Source: Lenisia limosa (taxonomy: Eukaryota > Breviatea). From it: a stretch of DNA of 54,965 nt. Position 1 is the stretch's first letter. Each line of letters begins with the position of its first letter. The position numbers and the translations under genes are program-made. Under the pieces are notes generated by a model. That model did not search any database. It saw only the letters and a program-made list of their open reading frames with translations, and was not told the origin of the DNA. Of this stretch, positions 37,416 through 50,100 are shown in pieces. The stretch covers positions 1-54,965 of the forward strand of contig LPNZ01008506.1 of NCBI GenBank assembly GCA_001655205.1, given 5' to 3'.

Positions 37416-40074
37416 ATGGCACCAAAGAAGTCCAAGAAGGGTAACTGTAAGCACTTGCTTCTTGTTATCTCGCCTCCTGAGTACTCCTTCGTTTGAATTT
37501 AACCATATGCAGCTCAAGTACTCATTGATAAGCTTGAAGGGGCCCAACGCACAATGCTACAGCTTTACAACTCAACGAAGGTGGGCACTAATGCCTTTCT
37601 TTTTCGCTTTGCTGTTGTGGTACAACAGTTTTTTTATTGAATCTGTCAAGTTGGCGTATGTATCCAAAGTTGGAAATAATTCCAATCAGGTGTCCCCAAT
37701 GCCTGAAATATATCATGCCCTTCAAAACGCGATCAGTGAGAAGACCGCTCTTTCACATGTGGGCTTTGTCACCTTTTCCAGATTTAGAACTATGGCTTTT
37801 CTAAATTGTTTTCTACATTATTTTTTTTAAGGATTTTATCGGTAACATCTATTATCAAAAAGAAGAAAACCATGAGGAAAAGCGAGAGAGTGGACTCGTG
37901 CTTATTCTGCAGCTGCTTTTCAACGACGTTGTAATCCGGCCTGGAGACGTGGAACCCATTGTCTCGGTGGTCGAGTCCTTGAGCATCAAAGTCTGTCTCT
38001 AAGCTCTTCCTCTACCACCCATTATATCCTCTTGTCACACGCCCCAGGCAGTAGCAATGTGGAGAGTAACAGGTTCCATGTGGTCGTTGATCGAGAAGCT
38101 TGGCAACACAAGTGTGAAGACCCTGGAGATCATGGATACTGCGGTCAATGAGACAACAACGGTGGCTCTAAAAAGGGTTTGTTGCCCTGCTTTGTTCTCT
38201 CCAAATAAATATAGATTCTAACGGTATCAGATATTTGAGGGACCTTTGGGTGCATCTTTGACAAAGGTAGTGTTGGACCACACCCCCATCGGAGACGCTG
38301 GCGCAATTGCCATTGGTATGAACAGGCTCCCATGTTATATGCCTGTCTAGGGAGGAACTGTTAGGTATTAGACTGGTGTTCTTGAAAACGCACATCCCTT
38401 GTTTTTCTGTTAACTGAAATTGTGTAGATAACTGATTAGTGCACTAATATTCCACCATAACAAATTCTTTATAAGGTTGTCTTCACCTAGAGACATCCTT
38501 TTATATATTTATCCTTTCTTCCCGTATATAAACGTAATGTATGTACAATTGCACACATTGACACTCTTGCAGCTGAGGGGGTTCTATCCATACAAGGAGT
38601 GAAGCACTTCAGTGCTAGGTTGGGGGGGGGGGTGAGCTTCCACAGTTTTAAAAAGAATATTTGATTTAGATCATATTTTCTTCTTCACCAAATCAGCTAT
38701 TCCCCTTCAAAACAGTAAAATATTTCTGAGATATACACACTTTATTTGTTTATGAAGGGAAACAAAGAAAAAAATAACCTTTCAAAAATTTTTATTTTGA
38801 TAGATCAGCAAACTTTATCGCGAAAATTTAATATTTTTTTAGCGCCACGCTCGCGCAATTTTTTTTTCAGTTTATGCTCATTGTCCTTTTTTACGAGTTA
38901 AATTGTTGTGAAGTTGACCGTAACATGAAAAAGAGACAGTCACAGAAAATTGAATTAACGACCATAATTCGAATTAACGACAAAGTTTAGGACCTCGAGC
39001 ATATATTTATTCCCTTCACCTTGCTTTTTATTTCATCAAAATCAGGAATTTGGATTGTTTTCTGTTGGTATTCCAACCGAAGCTGCTTACTGTACCCAGA
39101 TACTGCGGTATTGAAGCCGAAGGTGCCGCCCGCTTGTCCGAGGCAATAGCTTCTTGGCCGGTTCTTCAGATCTGTGATCTTGGGGCGAACAGGATAGGCC
39201 CCGGCAGTTACGCGTTACTACGTGCTGTAGCGCACCATGGAGGGTGAGGCGGAATCCAAGGACTCTTTTAAAGCATCAAAAAACTTATTAAGCCTGAATA
39301 CCCACTATGATATATCATTATAAGCTTCTTTGATGCTATCTATTTTTTCTCACCGCTACGTAAAAAGTATGCTCTGAAGTTAACTGATTAGGTTGACCCA
39401 CTTGGATATGACGGATAACTACATATCTCCTGATGAAACATGTGAGTGTCTTCTTTCGCTTTTTTTTCTGACTTGAATCAAGTTGCCAGAGTATACCCCC
39501 CTCAACAGACACACCGAAATATCTTCATTCTCTGACTCAGCAGCTAGAAAACAACTAATCATTCAGTTGTCACCCCCTGCATCTCCGCCATTCAAGGCTG
39601 TAAGACTCTGACATCTTTGTTCCTCACAGGCAACCCACTCCCACTGGTTTGAGCAGGAGGTGCTATTAGATTGTTTCTTCTGGAATCAAATTTTTAGTAT
39701 CGTTAGCCCTTTAGTTTGGCCCTTACCTCATTAGGCCTTTGGACCTGCCCTCTTAGAAGCGATCTCAAAAACTCCACCTCCAACCCTCATGAAGGTCTCT
39801 TTACCGGTTTGCAAATTTTATCTTGAACATCATCTTCTCATATCTCATACTTGACATTTGTTTTAATTGTTTCATCCTCTGATTGTGTAGCCGCATTTGG
39901 ATTTGGCGACAACCAAGTCCATTTTGGAGCTACTGAAGTCTCGACTGAAAACTGTGCGTGGAATTCATGCTTCCCTTCAATAGTAATTGACAATAAAGTC
40001 TAACGGATAATAATTCATAACCATGAATGATTCACTCACAATTTTAGAAGAAAAAGAAAAAGGTGAAAAAGTGA
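37416..40074 (+). CDS. Leucine-rich-repeat (RNI-type) protein with Lys-rich ends
   Basis: The start at 37416 gives MAPKKSKKGN, spliced to SQVLIDKLEGAQRTMLQLYN. After MPEIYHALQNAISEKTALSH, DFIGNIYYQKEENHEEKRES, GLVLILQLLFNDVVI and AVAMWRVTGSMWSLIEKLGN comes a run of RNI-type repeats: IFEGPLGASLTKVVLDHTPI, GDAGAIAIAEGVLSIQGVKH, CGIEAEGAARLSEAIASWPV, LQICDLGANRIGPGSYALLR, LTHLDMTDNYISPDET and CKTLTSLFLTGNPLPL. It ends with LLKSRLKT, a small KKKKKVKK exon and TGA at 40072-40074. The repeats resemble those of RanGAP/NLR-type ribonuclease-inhibitor folds and probably bind a protein partner; no specific homologue is recognised. A truncated family C element lies in the intron before the CGIEAEG exon. 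Confidence 0.75.
38687..39002. repeat. Family C element, 5'-truncated copy
   Basis: Aligns with 35725-36030 from CCAAATCAGCTATTCCCCTT to the terminal TTTAGGACCTCGAGCAT. The 3' inverted-repeat end, ATTCGAATTAACGACAAAG, is actually closer to the other copy's 5' end than that copy's own 3' end is. The first about 60 bp of the element are missing. Intronic in the LRR gene. Confidence 0.75.
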
Positions 40075-40207
40075 ATCCAAGGTACTGTATTGTTAGGTAT
40101 ACCCATGATAGTATGTTTTTTTATTTTATTTAAGTGTATTTGTTTTTTCCAATTGGTGTTTTCTAAATCACTCCATTTAGATTGAAACCTTGACCACTAA
40201 CCATAAT

Positions 40208-40264
40208 ACCATAACCTATTCCTTGTGTTTAATAATCAACCATAACCTATTCCTTGTGTTTAAT
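40208..40264. repeat. Direct tandem duplication of a 26-bp unit
   Basis: ACCATAACCTATTCCTTGTG continuing TTTAAT occurs at 40208-40233 and again at 40239-40264, separated by 5 bp. It lies in the roughly 280-nt spacer between the convergent LRR and MFS genes. It is probably a recent slippage duplication. Confidence 0.7.
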
Positions 40265-40354
40265 TCGTGAGCCAAGAGCCGCCGAAGTTAAGAGGAGACA
40301 TGCTAAAGGACAATCACATACAGTTAAAACTTGTATTAAGAAGCACATATGATA

Positions 40355-43300
40355 TTATGAAGGTACAATGTTAAGAATTATATGTGTATTATAAAACCCA
40401 GTACCAATAAAAGAGAACACCAGAGAGGAGTCTAAAGGCCACTTGTTCTGGTGAAGACTGAACGTGAAAAGGTAGCCGCAAATCAGTGGGCCGACGGCAC
40501 GACTACTCAGTAAGACATGGACACTTCGGGGACTGGTCCAGAAAAGGTCAAACTTGGCTATCAACACAGGTGAAAAACAGCAACAAGTTACGAGTTTTCT
40601 TTCCAAAATGGTTAATACCCCAAGCGTAAGGAAAACCACACAAAGTACACCATCCAGCAAACCACAGAGACGCAGTTGTTTGTCCGATACCGTTAACTGC
40701 TCCCACTGCTCCCGGAGGGGCCGCATCGGAAATGATAATAAAGGATGATGTGAAACTGGGGGAGGCATGAAATTAACATCAATATAATACAGTCAATTAA
40801 GAGAATGAATGCAACGGTTTTCTGATATCCTCTTACGAAAGGTTGGAAAAGACCTGTCTGAAAATAACAAGCAGAATCAAAGCACCCCAAAGAAGAGTCG
40901 TGTCATAACGTAGGTATCGTGACTGTGAAGTGAAAACAAAAAAGAATCCTTACATAGGCCCAAATAGCAATGACAAAAGCAAAGCCTGTGCAGCCTGTCA
41001 TGTAGCACTAAAAAGGTGAGAAACGACAGCAAAGGAGTTCACAGTCAGCCTCAAACCCGTCTGTTACCCCATGCTCTCTGCAGCCTTGGGAAAATGAACA
41101 ACTGAAAGGTTAATGAGCATCCATAATCATATGTTTAAAACTACGACAACATCAGTCCTTGCGAGAATCTATCGCCCCTGTTACCTGGAAGATGATAGAA
41201 GAAAGACCCGCGGCAGCGTAAAGGGCTCCAGTTTGAGACGACTTCCAGCCAAGGCCACTACAGTAGTCAGACATGGCTAGGGCTTCACTTTGGTTCGAAA
41301 ACAGACTGAATATCTCGATAAATCTTCAAAAACTATCAGTATTTTACTGGTCTTTTTCGAACCGAAGTGAAGCACTAGGAACGGCTTCTGGGCAGTTTCA
41401 TAATATTTAATGAACCTAAAGCTTCTTTCAGATGCGAGTTTTCCGCATCTGAAAGCAGCTTTTGGATATCTTCCCGATTTGTCAGTGATCATTTATGTGT
41501 AGATCTGCGTCCACTTTAATGCCGTGCCGAGATTATCAAAGGTTCATATTGTAGTCATAACCCACTCACCCCTTATCAGTTGGAGTGGCAGCCCAAACAG
41601 CAAGAATGTCATTGAAAGCAAAACCTGCCATCCCAAGGAGTGCGTAGGATAACACCGCAAAGAATACCTTTGTCGTCATGTGGTCATAGAGATGAGCATT
41701 TGACATTATACAGTATCATATGATAAGCATGATGCGGCACCACTATTTGAGGTGAAGCCTACCTGGGAACGCTTCATGAGAGACATAAACCTACAAGGTG
41801 AGTACGGTAGTGAATGTTCGCTTGAATCCCCACATAGTTGACATCAATTAACTCATTATAACGCGATAAAGTGATCTCATTATCAATTCCAGGCATCCAA
41901 CCTGTGATCCTCGACAGGTTTCGTGAGCAAAGGAGTGGCATCACTTGGCTGAAAATGTGACTAAAAACAGGTTGTTTTTCAAGACCTTATAATATCATTT
42001 AACCAACCTCTGATTTGTCCGTTTCCCCCACGTTAACAACTGCTTTTTGCTACAAAGTTAGCGCTATATCAAAATTAAAGTACTCAATATTTGAAATTCG
42101 CATCGGTTTGATATGCCCCCAAAATAGTATCGAATTGATATAGTACTCCCAAAATAGTATCGATTTGATATGCTCCCAAAATAGTATCAGGATGCTTAAG
42201 AAACGACCCGTTAAGTAATACAGTCCCCTTTACTTCAGCAGCATGGGCCTTCTTTGCAAGGTCTCTTGCCACCTTATTGTCACGCCATTTCTGGAGGAAT
42301 GTCAAAGTTGATCAAGATGTAACAATGAGAAACGCATAATAAAAAAGGTTGCACCCAGGGTGATTTCCTACTTGGGGTTCTGAGAGAATGAAGGCGTCCA
42401 TCAAAAATGCGACAAAGCAAACCTAAAAGTTTGAGGGGGGAACATCACATGTCCAGACGTTAGAGCTCAGAAATGATTGGGCAAAATGGAAATATAAACT
42501 CATATTTCATAACAAAACTCAAAGTTTTAAGCCTACCGCCCCTCCGGCAAGGCAGGGCAGTAAGTAAGGCTCATCGCAAAACAGTGGCGTGGAGTCTTCA
42601 TTGAAGTACTGGGGGTGCTGGTCACAGGGGGAAGACAGCCATCCTCCTGCTAAAGTTCCAACTGGATAGTGAATGACCATGAAACGTGGAGGAGAGTGAC
42701 ATCTTTTCTCAAGTACACGATCACATGAGTCCAAAATATCATTTGGTGCATAGTATATGATATATGGAACGAGTCCTGACAAGTTGACAACCTCATTGAG
42801 ATGTGATGAGGGCGAAAAACACACAACCGCTCACGAATCATGCCGATTGACCAGTTGAAACCCAGGAGAGAAAATCCCTTTCCCTGAATAGTGAGCGCCA
42901 AACGTGGGAAGGTGGCGTACCTTGTTTGTTGTATCCGTGATCTCAGAAATATAGGTTTTCGTTGTGGAGCTGAGAGGTTAGTGCACTGCCAAATCCAGGT
43001 GTGAAGGACGAATTGAAATTATTGGGCATTGTATATCGAGGATTTGGTACCAAAAGTTACCCCTACAAATATCCAGTAAAAGATGCGCAGAAATAGAGTA
43101 ATATGAAAACATGAAGCCTCTCACGTGACCCCATTGAAGCAACCGCCAAGGAAGCGCATAAGGACTGCCATATAGAACGAGCTTGAGATCCCGAAGAGGA
43201 CTAGGAATGTGCCATTGAGGATGACTCCTTGCATAATAATGAACCTGGCTTCAGGTAAGTACCGTATTGGAAATTCATGTGTTTGTCACCAGCTTACTTT

Positions 43301-43703
43301 CTCCCGATTTTGTCCGAAACACGGCCCCAGGTATATCTTAACGAAGTCAGACAGAAAGGCTTTTAAGGCAAAGAAGGTCAGACCTAAGGAAAGACACACC
43401 ACATACCCGGAAAGGAACTGGCCGAAAGTGTAGGCCCCGGCAATCCACCCAGCAAAACGAGCTACGTCATTTTCGGTTTCTCCGATGCCAAAGTCACGGA
43501 CCATGAAGTACACAAAAGGGAGAAGGACCTGAAACGTCCATTCACAAGATACCACACGGATACTATCATATCACCACGCGATTAACTTCAATTCTTCCCT
43601 GGCTTACAGTGAGAGAAAACCCATTGGCAAGTAAACTAATTGAGAGGGCAATGACGGTAGGGGTGTGCAGGGGAGTCCGCTTGGCGATCTCGTCGTTGGC
43701 CAT
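40355..43703 (-). CDS. Major facilitator superfamily transporter (ZIFL/DHA1-like)
   Basis: A 12-helix proton-coupled secondary transporter. The start at 43703 gives MANDEIAKRTPLHTPTVIAL and the first helix. Then VLLPFVYFMVRDFGIGETE, FAGWIAGAYTFGQFLSGYTW and loop-2 motif A WGRVSDKIGRK, obtained only after splicing out an intron near 43340-43410. Later exons give FLVLFGISSSFYMAVLMRFL, GGCFNGVT, TKTYISEITDTTNK, GTLAGGWLSSPCDQHP, PYLLPCLAGGAV and LICFVAFLMDAF, a hydrophilic central loop (WRDNKVARDLAKKAHAAEVK, PSDATPLLTKPVEDH), then FFAVLSYALLGMAGFAFNDI, IISDAAPPGAVGAVNGIGQT and GPLICGYLFTF, ending ILNIVPS with TAA at 40355-40357. The order and PYLLPCL motif fit the ZIF-like/DHA1 branch; the substrate cannot be told. 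Confidence 0.85.
41277..41378. repeat. Family A terminal-inverted-repeat element, copy 3
   Basis: A 102-bp element, CTAGGGCTTCACTTTGGTTC at the left and GAACCGAAGTGAAGCACTAG at the right, inverted repeats of about 22 bp with two mismatches. The interior CTGAATATCTCGATAAAT is the reverse complement of the shared internal block in the IFT56 copies. It lies in an MFS-gene intron just upstream of an acceptor. Confidence 0.75.
42101..42187. repeat. Tandem repeat, three units of 30/30/27 bp
   Basis: The units share TTGATATGCTCCCAAAATAG followed by TATCGA with small variations. On the coding strand of the MFS gene the array stays open, reading DTILGAYQ-like repeats, but a donor (GG|GTCGTTT) just upstream of it suggests it is intronic. 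Confidence 0.7.
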
Positions 43704-44172
43704 GTTGGACGCTGCGAAGTAAAAAAATAATTTTATAACATGAGTGAATCAGTAATTCCGTAGATAATTAATCCCAGAAGAACACAAGAAAATCAATGAA
43801 ACTATTAAACTTGTAAATTCATAAGGTTTGGCTCACAATGGGAGATAGGAGATGGGAGGATTCGGATATCAAGCAAGAGGGGTACGTGCCAAGTCTACAA
43901 AGTGCTTTCCTCCTGTCCTCCCTGTATCCCTGCCACCAAGTGACCAATAAAAGCAGAAAAAGAGGGATGATGGAGGGTTTGAAGGCTAACACCTTGTATA
44001 ACATATTTGTACTGGTGTATATTTAAGTACTTTCTATGACATTTTTCAGAGCATACAACCTGCTATATACCTTAAGAGAGAGTGTATACTATATATAATA
44101 AGAATTTGGTCCTAATTTGAGAGATGTAATCGATAATTACCACATATCTCTAATGTTGAATCGCTAACTGCC
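43704..44172. other. Divergent intergenic region (MFS / KNL1-like)
   Basis: About 470 nt between two start codons pointing apart. Short frames on both strands show no motif. Includes an AT-rich segment at 44080-44100. Probably a shared promoter region. Confidence 0.45.
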
Positions 44173-47100
44173 ATGGCAGAAACCCCGTCTTTCAAGCAGT
44201 CCCTCGCGGCTCTTAATGAGTTTGCAACAGGTGATTTTGACTTTGGAACCCCCGACAACAACCGAGTTCGCGATTCGAGCGATGTGAGCGGGATCTATCA
44301 GTCCTTTTCTTTCATAGAACATATTCTTGCCTCCTTCTATTCAGGGGTCACCCAAGAGTTTAATAACAATGATGTGTTATGAATGCAGATGATAAAAATT
44401 TATTTTCTAAGGGATAAGTTATGGCAGATCACAGACTTCATTGTGATGGCCTGTTTTTTCGTGTCCCGCATTCCTGTATATTCATCATACTTTCACGCTT
44501 GAAAAAATATCATTGATTTTACACACACAAACGGTGGAATATTTGAGATGACATTTGACTGTTCAATTGCACTCACCCTCAAGGATGAGTCACTTGTCGG
44601 TTACGGCGACGGTTNNNNNNNNNNNNNNNNNNNNNNNNNNNNNNNNNNNNNNNNNNNNNNNNNNNNNNNNNNNNNNNNNNNNCGTTGCTGTATTGGTATT
44701 TTTTTGGATGTTTATTTTCTGATAACACTAGATCTGAAACTTGCGTCAAAAGGCGCTTTCAGTGTCTTTGAAGATAACGACGTAACCGTCAATGTAACAT
44801 CTGTCATCAATAGCGGGCAGCTTAACCAGTAAGAGGATAATTATCAGACACTTCTCGGTATTTACATCCTTCTGTGCTATATTGGCGCATTATTGCTGAA
44901 CTCCATAACTGCCACCAGGTTTAAACAGTTTGAGAAGAAGTCTCCAGTCTCAAATGAAAATGTAGGATCCCATACCTTTCATATACTCTATCCCGGTTTT
45001 TATCAATTTGCTCACCTGACAGATTCTCACCAACCAACAACTGACGGTCCACCCCCCACACCCGAATCTAACTTCACAAAACTTCACGACACACTCAGTG
45101 GACGAGTCATTATCCATTGATATTACCGGGGTGATATCGGGGACCCCAGGCACCCATGGACTCTCGGCCACGTTGGACTCACCGGTCGGTCAAAACAGCG
45201 GAAGGGACACAACAAGTGCTTCCGAAGTAGACCTGAAGGAGTTCCAGAACACACTTCCCTCATTTGGAAACGCTAGTGTGAGTAGAATCTTCCAGAAGCC
45301 CGTCACAATTGATGAAGACGTCACATTCCCTACCTCGGAACCATCAGACACGGGAACCGAGCCATCGGCTGCCAAGTTCAATGTTTTTGCCGAAGACACC
45401 ACCGATACTTTCCGACGGACTGGAAATTTCGCCCAGGTTCGTGCTGTTCGTTAAAACAAGTCCCCCCGCTTTATTACTGAATTCTTCCTGTTTAACCCCT
45501 TAGGATCGAACAGCGGAGTCCTCTCAGGCGCCTCAGACTCTCTCCGAACCATCGTCTTCTTTCCCTGTTTTCTCCGATTCTCCAATTCAATCGTCACAAC
45601 CATCATCCCAACACAGCTCGCAGCCTTCATCATCACAGCCATTCCAGATGTTTGAAGATGACAATGTGACANNNNNNNNNNNNNNNNNNNNNNNNNNNNN
45701 NNNNNNNNNNNNNNNNNNNNNNNNNNNNNNNNNNNNNNNNNNNNNNNNNNNNNNNNNNNNNNNNNNNNNNNNNNNNNNNNNNNNNNNNNNNNNNNNNNNN
45801 NNNNNNNNNNNNNNNNNNNNNNNNNNNNNNNNNNNCCACAACCATCATCCCAACACAGCTTGCAGCCTTCATCATCACAGCCATTCCAGATGTTTGAAGA
45901 TAACAATGTGACAATTAATATTCCTGTTGTTCCCTCCTCTGGTGGTCTGAAAGTACACAGTAGTCCTGCTCCGAAGTCAAACGCTCTGATGTTCACTGAT
46001 GAGGATATTACCCTCAATTTCCCCATGAAGAAGCCCCCAAAGCCCAATCAAAAACCACCACAGAATCCAATTTCCCAGCCTTCCTCTTTCCCTGTTTTCT
46101 CCGATTCTCCAACTCAATCGTCACAACCATCATCCCAGCACAGCTCGCAGCCTTCATCATCACAGCCATTCCAGATGTTTGAAGATGACAATGTGACAGT
46201 TAATATTCCTGTTGTTCCCTCCTCTGGTGGTCTGAAAGTACACAGTAGTCCTGCTCCGAAGTCAAACGCTCTGATGTTCACTGATGAAGATATCACTCTC
46301 AATTTCCCCATGAAGTCACAGGTTTCGCCAGCCTCTGCAGAACAGGTCCCTACGTCCACAATGTTTACCGAGCTCCCAGCCAGTGCCAGCAGTCCCTTCA
46401 GCTACAACGGTACGGCCACGTCATCAAACGATCAGACCAAAACGGAGAACATGTGGGCAGAAGAAGCCATGAAACTCTCATCTGAGCATACCGCGTTGAA
46501 ACCCGAGGCCGGCCCGGAGCCGACTGAGAATACTGCGCCTATTGACCCCATGGAGCTGACAGGAAAGTCGCCACAAACGCCAGTGGCCACGTCATCGCTG
46601 TTTGTCATGGAAGACTCGCCGTTCATCGCAAAGAAGTCACTGAAAAGGTCCCCGCCTAAGTCGGTCTTGCCACAAAACCAGCCTGAGCCCCAAATTAAAC
46701 AGCCGACATTCGAGCCAGCCCCCTTTTCCGGTGAGTCTCCTGATGCTAACTCCCACTCCCCCCTGGAGCCGCAGACGCTGTTCACGGCCCCCGTGACGGC
46801 CAACTTGAAACGACCCTCCCCAGCGCCAGTCTCACAACCCGGCCCAACCCAGCCAAGTCCCCCCGCGTCTCCTTCACCCGTGCCGCCTCATGTCCAAGAA
46901 CATCAGAAGGAAATCCCCCTCAGTCACCCCCAGAGCGGACAGGTTCAGCGCAGTCCAGTTCAGGTCTTACAGAATGTAACTACTGCGACAAAGTCGCCCA
47001 TTCGTCTTCTCCCAGCAATGAGCCCCTTCCGCACGTTGCCGCAACCCGCAATGCCGAGCCCTGGCATCTTCGCCCAGACCGGACCTGTCAACAGATCGCC

Positions 47101-50100
47101 TGTTCAAAGCCCCATAGTCAACTTGACAAGCACGTCGTCCCTCTGGGCTGCCGACACCACTCTGCACGTGACTGATGTGGCTATTGAACAGGAGGCTTCG
47201 CTTTTGGTCTCAGAACCCACTGCCACTCTTGCCCGCATCCCAGTCCCAACTGAGGAACCATCTGAGACTCCTGTAGATATCCCATCCCAGTCATTTTCCG
47301 CACCGCCAACACCCACTCCGGCCGAGGCACCCCTCACACCATCCCCCGAAACACTGCAGGGTCCCAGCACGCCGAAGCCTGAAGAATCCCCACTAGCTCC
47401 ATCCCCCGTCGCAGTCAAGTCCTTCGCCGTTGCCGAGTCACCTCTTCCAAACATGTCACGCCGACGCGCGGAACTCATGTCGCCTAGCTCTCCGCACTCC
47501 TCTATTGTCCGCACGTCTCAGTCAATGTCTCCTTTTGCGGCCACGGCACAGTCTTCGAAACAGTCGCCGGAGATTAAGCAGGAGCGACTGTCCGCGTCGG
47601 TCACTTTGTCGCCCCAAGCCATCGCGAATGATAATGAGGTAGGATATGGGAGGAAAATAACAAATGTATGCATGCTGTACATACCAGCATCTCTTTTCAG
47701 TGACACTTTCATTTCCCTCGCATATTATTGGATATGATCAACCTGACTAATGCGCCAGGCTGACGACAGTGTTATCATCATTGAGCCAGAAAGTCCAAGC
47801 AATCCCGAAATTGAACCAGGTTGGTAGGACCTTTTGTTGCATCATTAACTCTAGAACGCACCCCTGAACCCTTGGACTCGCCGCCTGCTTCTCCCACGAG
47901 CGAACCAGAAGAAAGCAATCAAAGCAATCACGACTCGCCACCTCAGGAGCCAGTCCAGCCCCCCTCAGGTCTCCCGGTGCCCACTCTCAGCAAGCCTCTT
48001 AGCAATGACATGGCAGATGACATGGCACAGACCCCCCAGGCCCGTGCGCCTATACAGCCGTCTCCCGTGCCGACGGTTAACACCAGTGCGCTCAGCCCCA
48101 CGCCGTTCACCCCGAGACGGCCAGTCTCTCTCATGTCTGCCCGGACAAGGGGCACGCCCTTCACGCCTGCTCGCACGCCATTTTCACGCAACACCCCGTT
48201 CACACCCCGCTCCACTTACACAGGTTGGAACGTCAACATTTTCATTTCATTTCTTTTTTTAGCTTTTTTCAGCCATAATTTTTCTCACCTGTCTAGGTCG
48301 AATCCCGTTCACCCCGGGTACCTCATATTCGACCATGACTCCGCCGCCGGATATGTCCATTCCTTGCGTCATTAAACAGCTTGAAATTGACACCGTGCAC
48401 CCCCAGGTTAATGACGCGTAGGCGGTTTGAAACCTGCCACTTTCATCATCAACAACACGTGCATTTGTTCAGGGTTACCCCCCTCCCCCAGACCTGAGCC
48501 TTTCAACGAAAGTGACAGTTTCTTGGTCCAAGCTCTTCTGGTGGCTCCCAACACACGTTACACTCTTGAAATGTGCAAACGCATGGTGGGCTGTTGTTTC
48601 TTTTTTTTAAAGGATCATAACAAATATTCGACTGAAATGGATGCTGTCAGTTAGCATCTTTCACTCCCAAAGGAGATGTATCTTCAGAAGCACTCCGGCC
48701 AAACGGCTGAGATTGAGAACGCGATCAACGAAGACTTTCCAGCGTCTCTTGCTTACAGGCTGTCTTCATGTGAGGGGGGGGGGGGTTCATAGGACTACTA
48801 TTAAGATACTACATGCGTTTTGTTGCTCATAGATAATCCTCTGGTCTGGAACAGTTCGAATGTGAGTGACCACACCGTAGTGTCTTCTGAAGAGTTGGAG
48901 GAAATGAAGGACTCCGCCGATCGACTGTGGACGGAATTCAGAGCAAACGTAAGGGGATAATTCGAAACTAATTGGGTGAGATCACGGTGTGAATTTTCGC
49001 AGTTCGAAATAATTTTCCATTACATAGGCTTTCCAAAATTGAGACGGAATGGCAGGTTTTCAAGAAGCATCTTTTGATTAGGAAAATTGAACATTTAGGC
49101 AAACCAAATCTGGTGCCGTTACCGTAGCAAAGAGGAAGAAAAGCTGCTGGAAGTCTTGAATCGAGTCAACACCAGGATTACAAGGGTGGGTCAAGCTGCA
49201 AGGAAATATTATATCTCTTACTTAAGTGTATATAATCATTTCAATTACTGTACATCGACTATCTCTCCAATAGGAACTCACGACGTTCACGAAGCCCTTC
49301 TCAGATTGACTCTTTAGGATACCATGGTGTTAGNNNNNNNNNNNNNNNNNNNNNNNNNNNNNNNNNNNNNNNNNNNNNNNNNNNNNNNNNNNNNNNNNNN
49401 NNNNNNNNNNNNNNNNNNNNNNNNNNNNNNNNNNNNNNNNNNNNNNNNNNNNNNNNNNNNNNNTTCAGGTGTAGTGATGGTGACTAACGTTTTAGTTTGG
49501 ACAGTAGGTTCCAAGGGCTACTGAAGGAAGGAGACGGTCTTGCTGCTCAGAAGTCTCAGGCCACGATGCGGCTGCAGAAGGCAAAGAAAGACATCGCAAG
49601 ACTGAACGTTGGAGGACAATATCGAGAAAGTAATACTGTCTTTTTTTTCTTTTTGCTTTGCGCTCCTTGTTCCACGATACGAATAGCATAAGGGTTCTTA
49701 CCAAGAGGAATTACCGGAGAAATGACTCTTGATTCTGTAAATATGTTAGGCTGAGGCTGAGACGCTTCGAGTTGAGCTTCGAAGCACTGAGCAGAAGATG
49801 CGGAGTATTGAGAGAGAAAACACGGCCCTCAACTCTCGACAGGCTGTTTTGGATACTGAGAAAGGTGTCGGTGACAAGCACTCGGTATGCCCCTGCAAGT
49901 TATCAAACACACTTCATGAACACTGTGATAATATGATAAATAGGCTTGAGTAATTGTGTTTTTGCTTCAATTATACTACATTTTGGTCATTCAATTGGCA
50001 GACTAAAAAGACTTCACAAATAATAACATAATATTTAATAAATACATGGACTCTCTTCTTCAAACCAGTGGCTCACCTTTGCAGTTTGAGTCGGACCGAT

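Noticed and set aside
42084-42190. DTILGAYQ-type peptide repeats as part of the MFS transporter
   Set aside because: A donor precedes the array and the next exon (VNVGETDKSE) follows in frame without it; transporter loops of this family do not carry such repeats.
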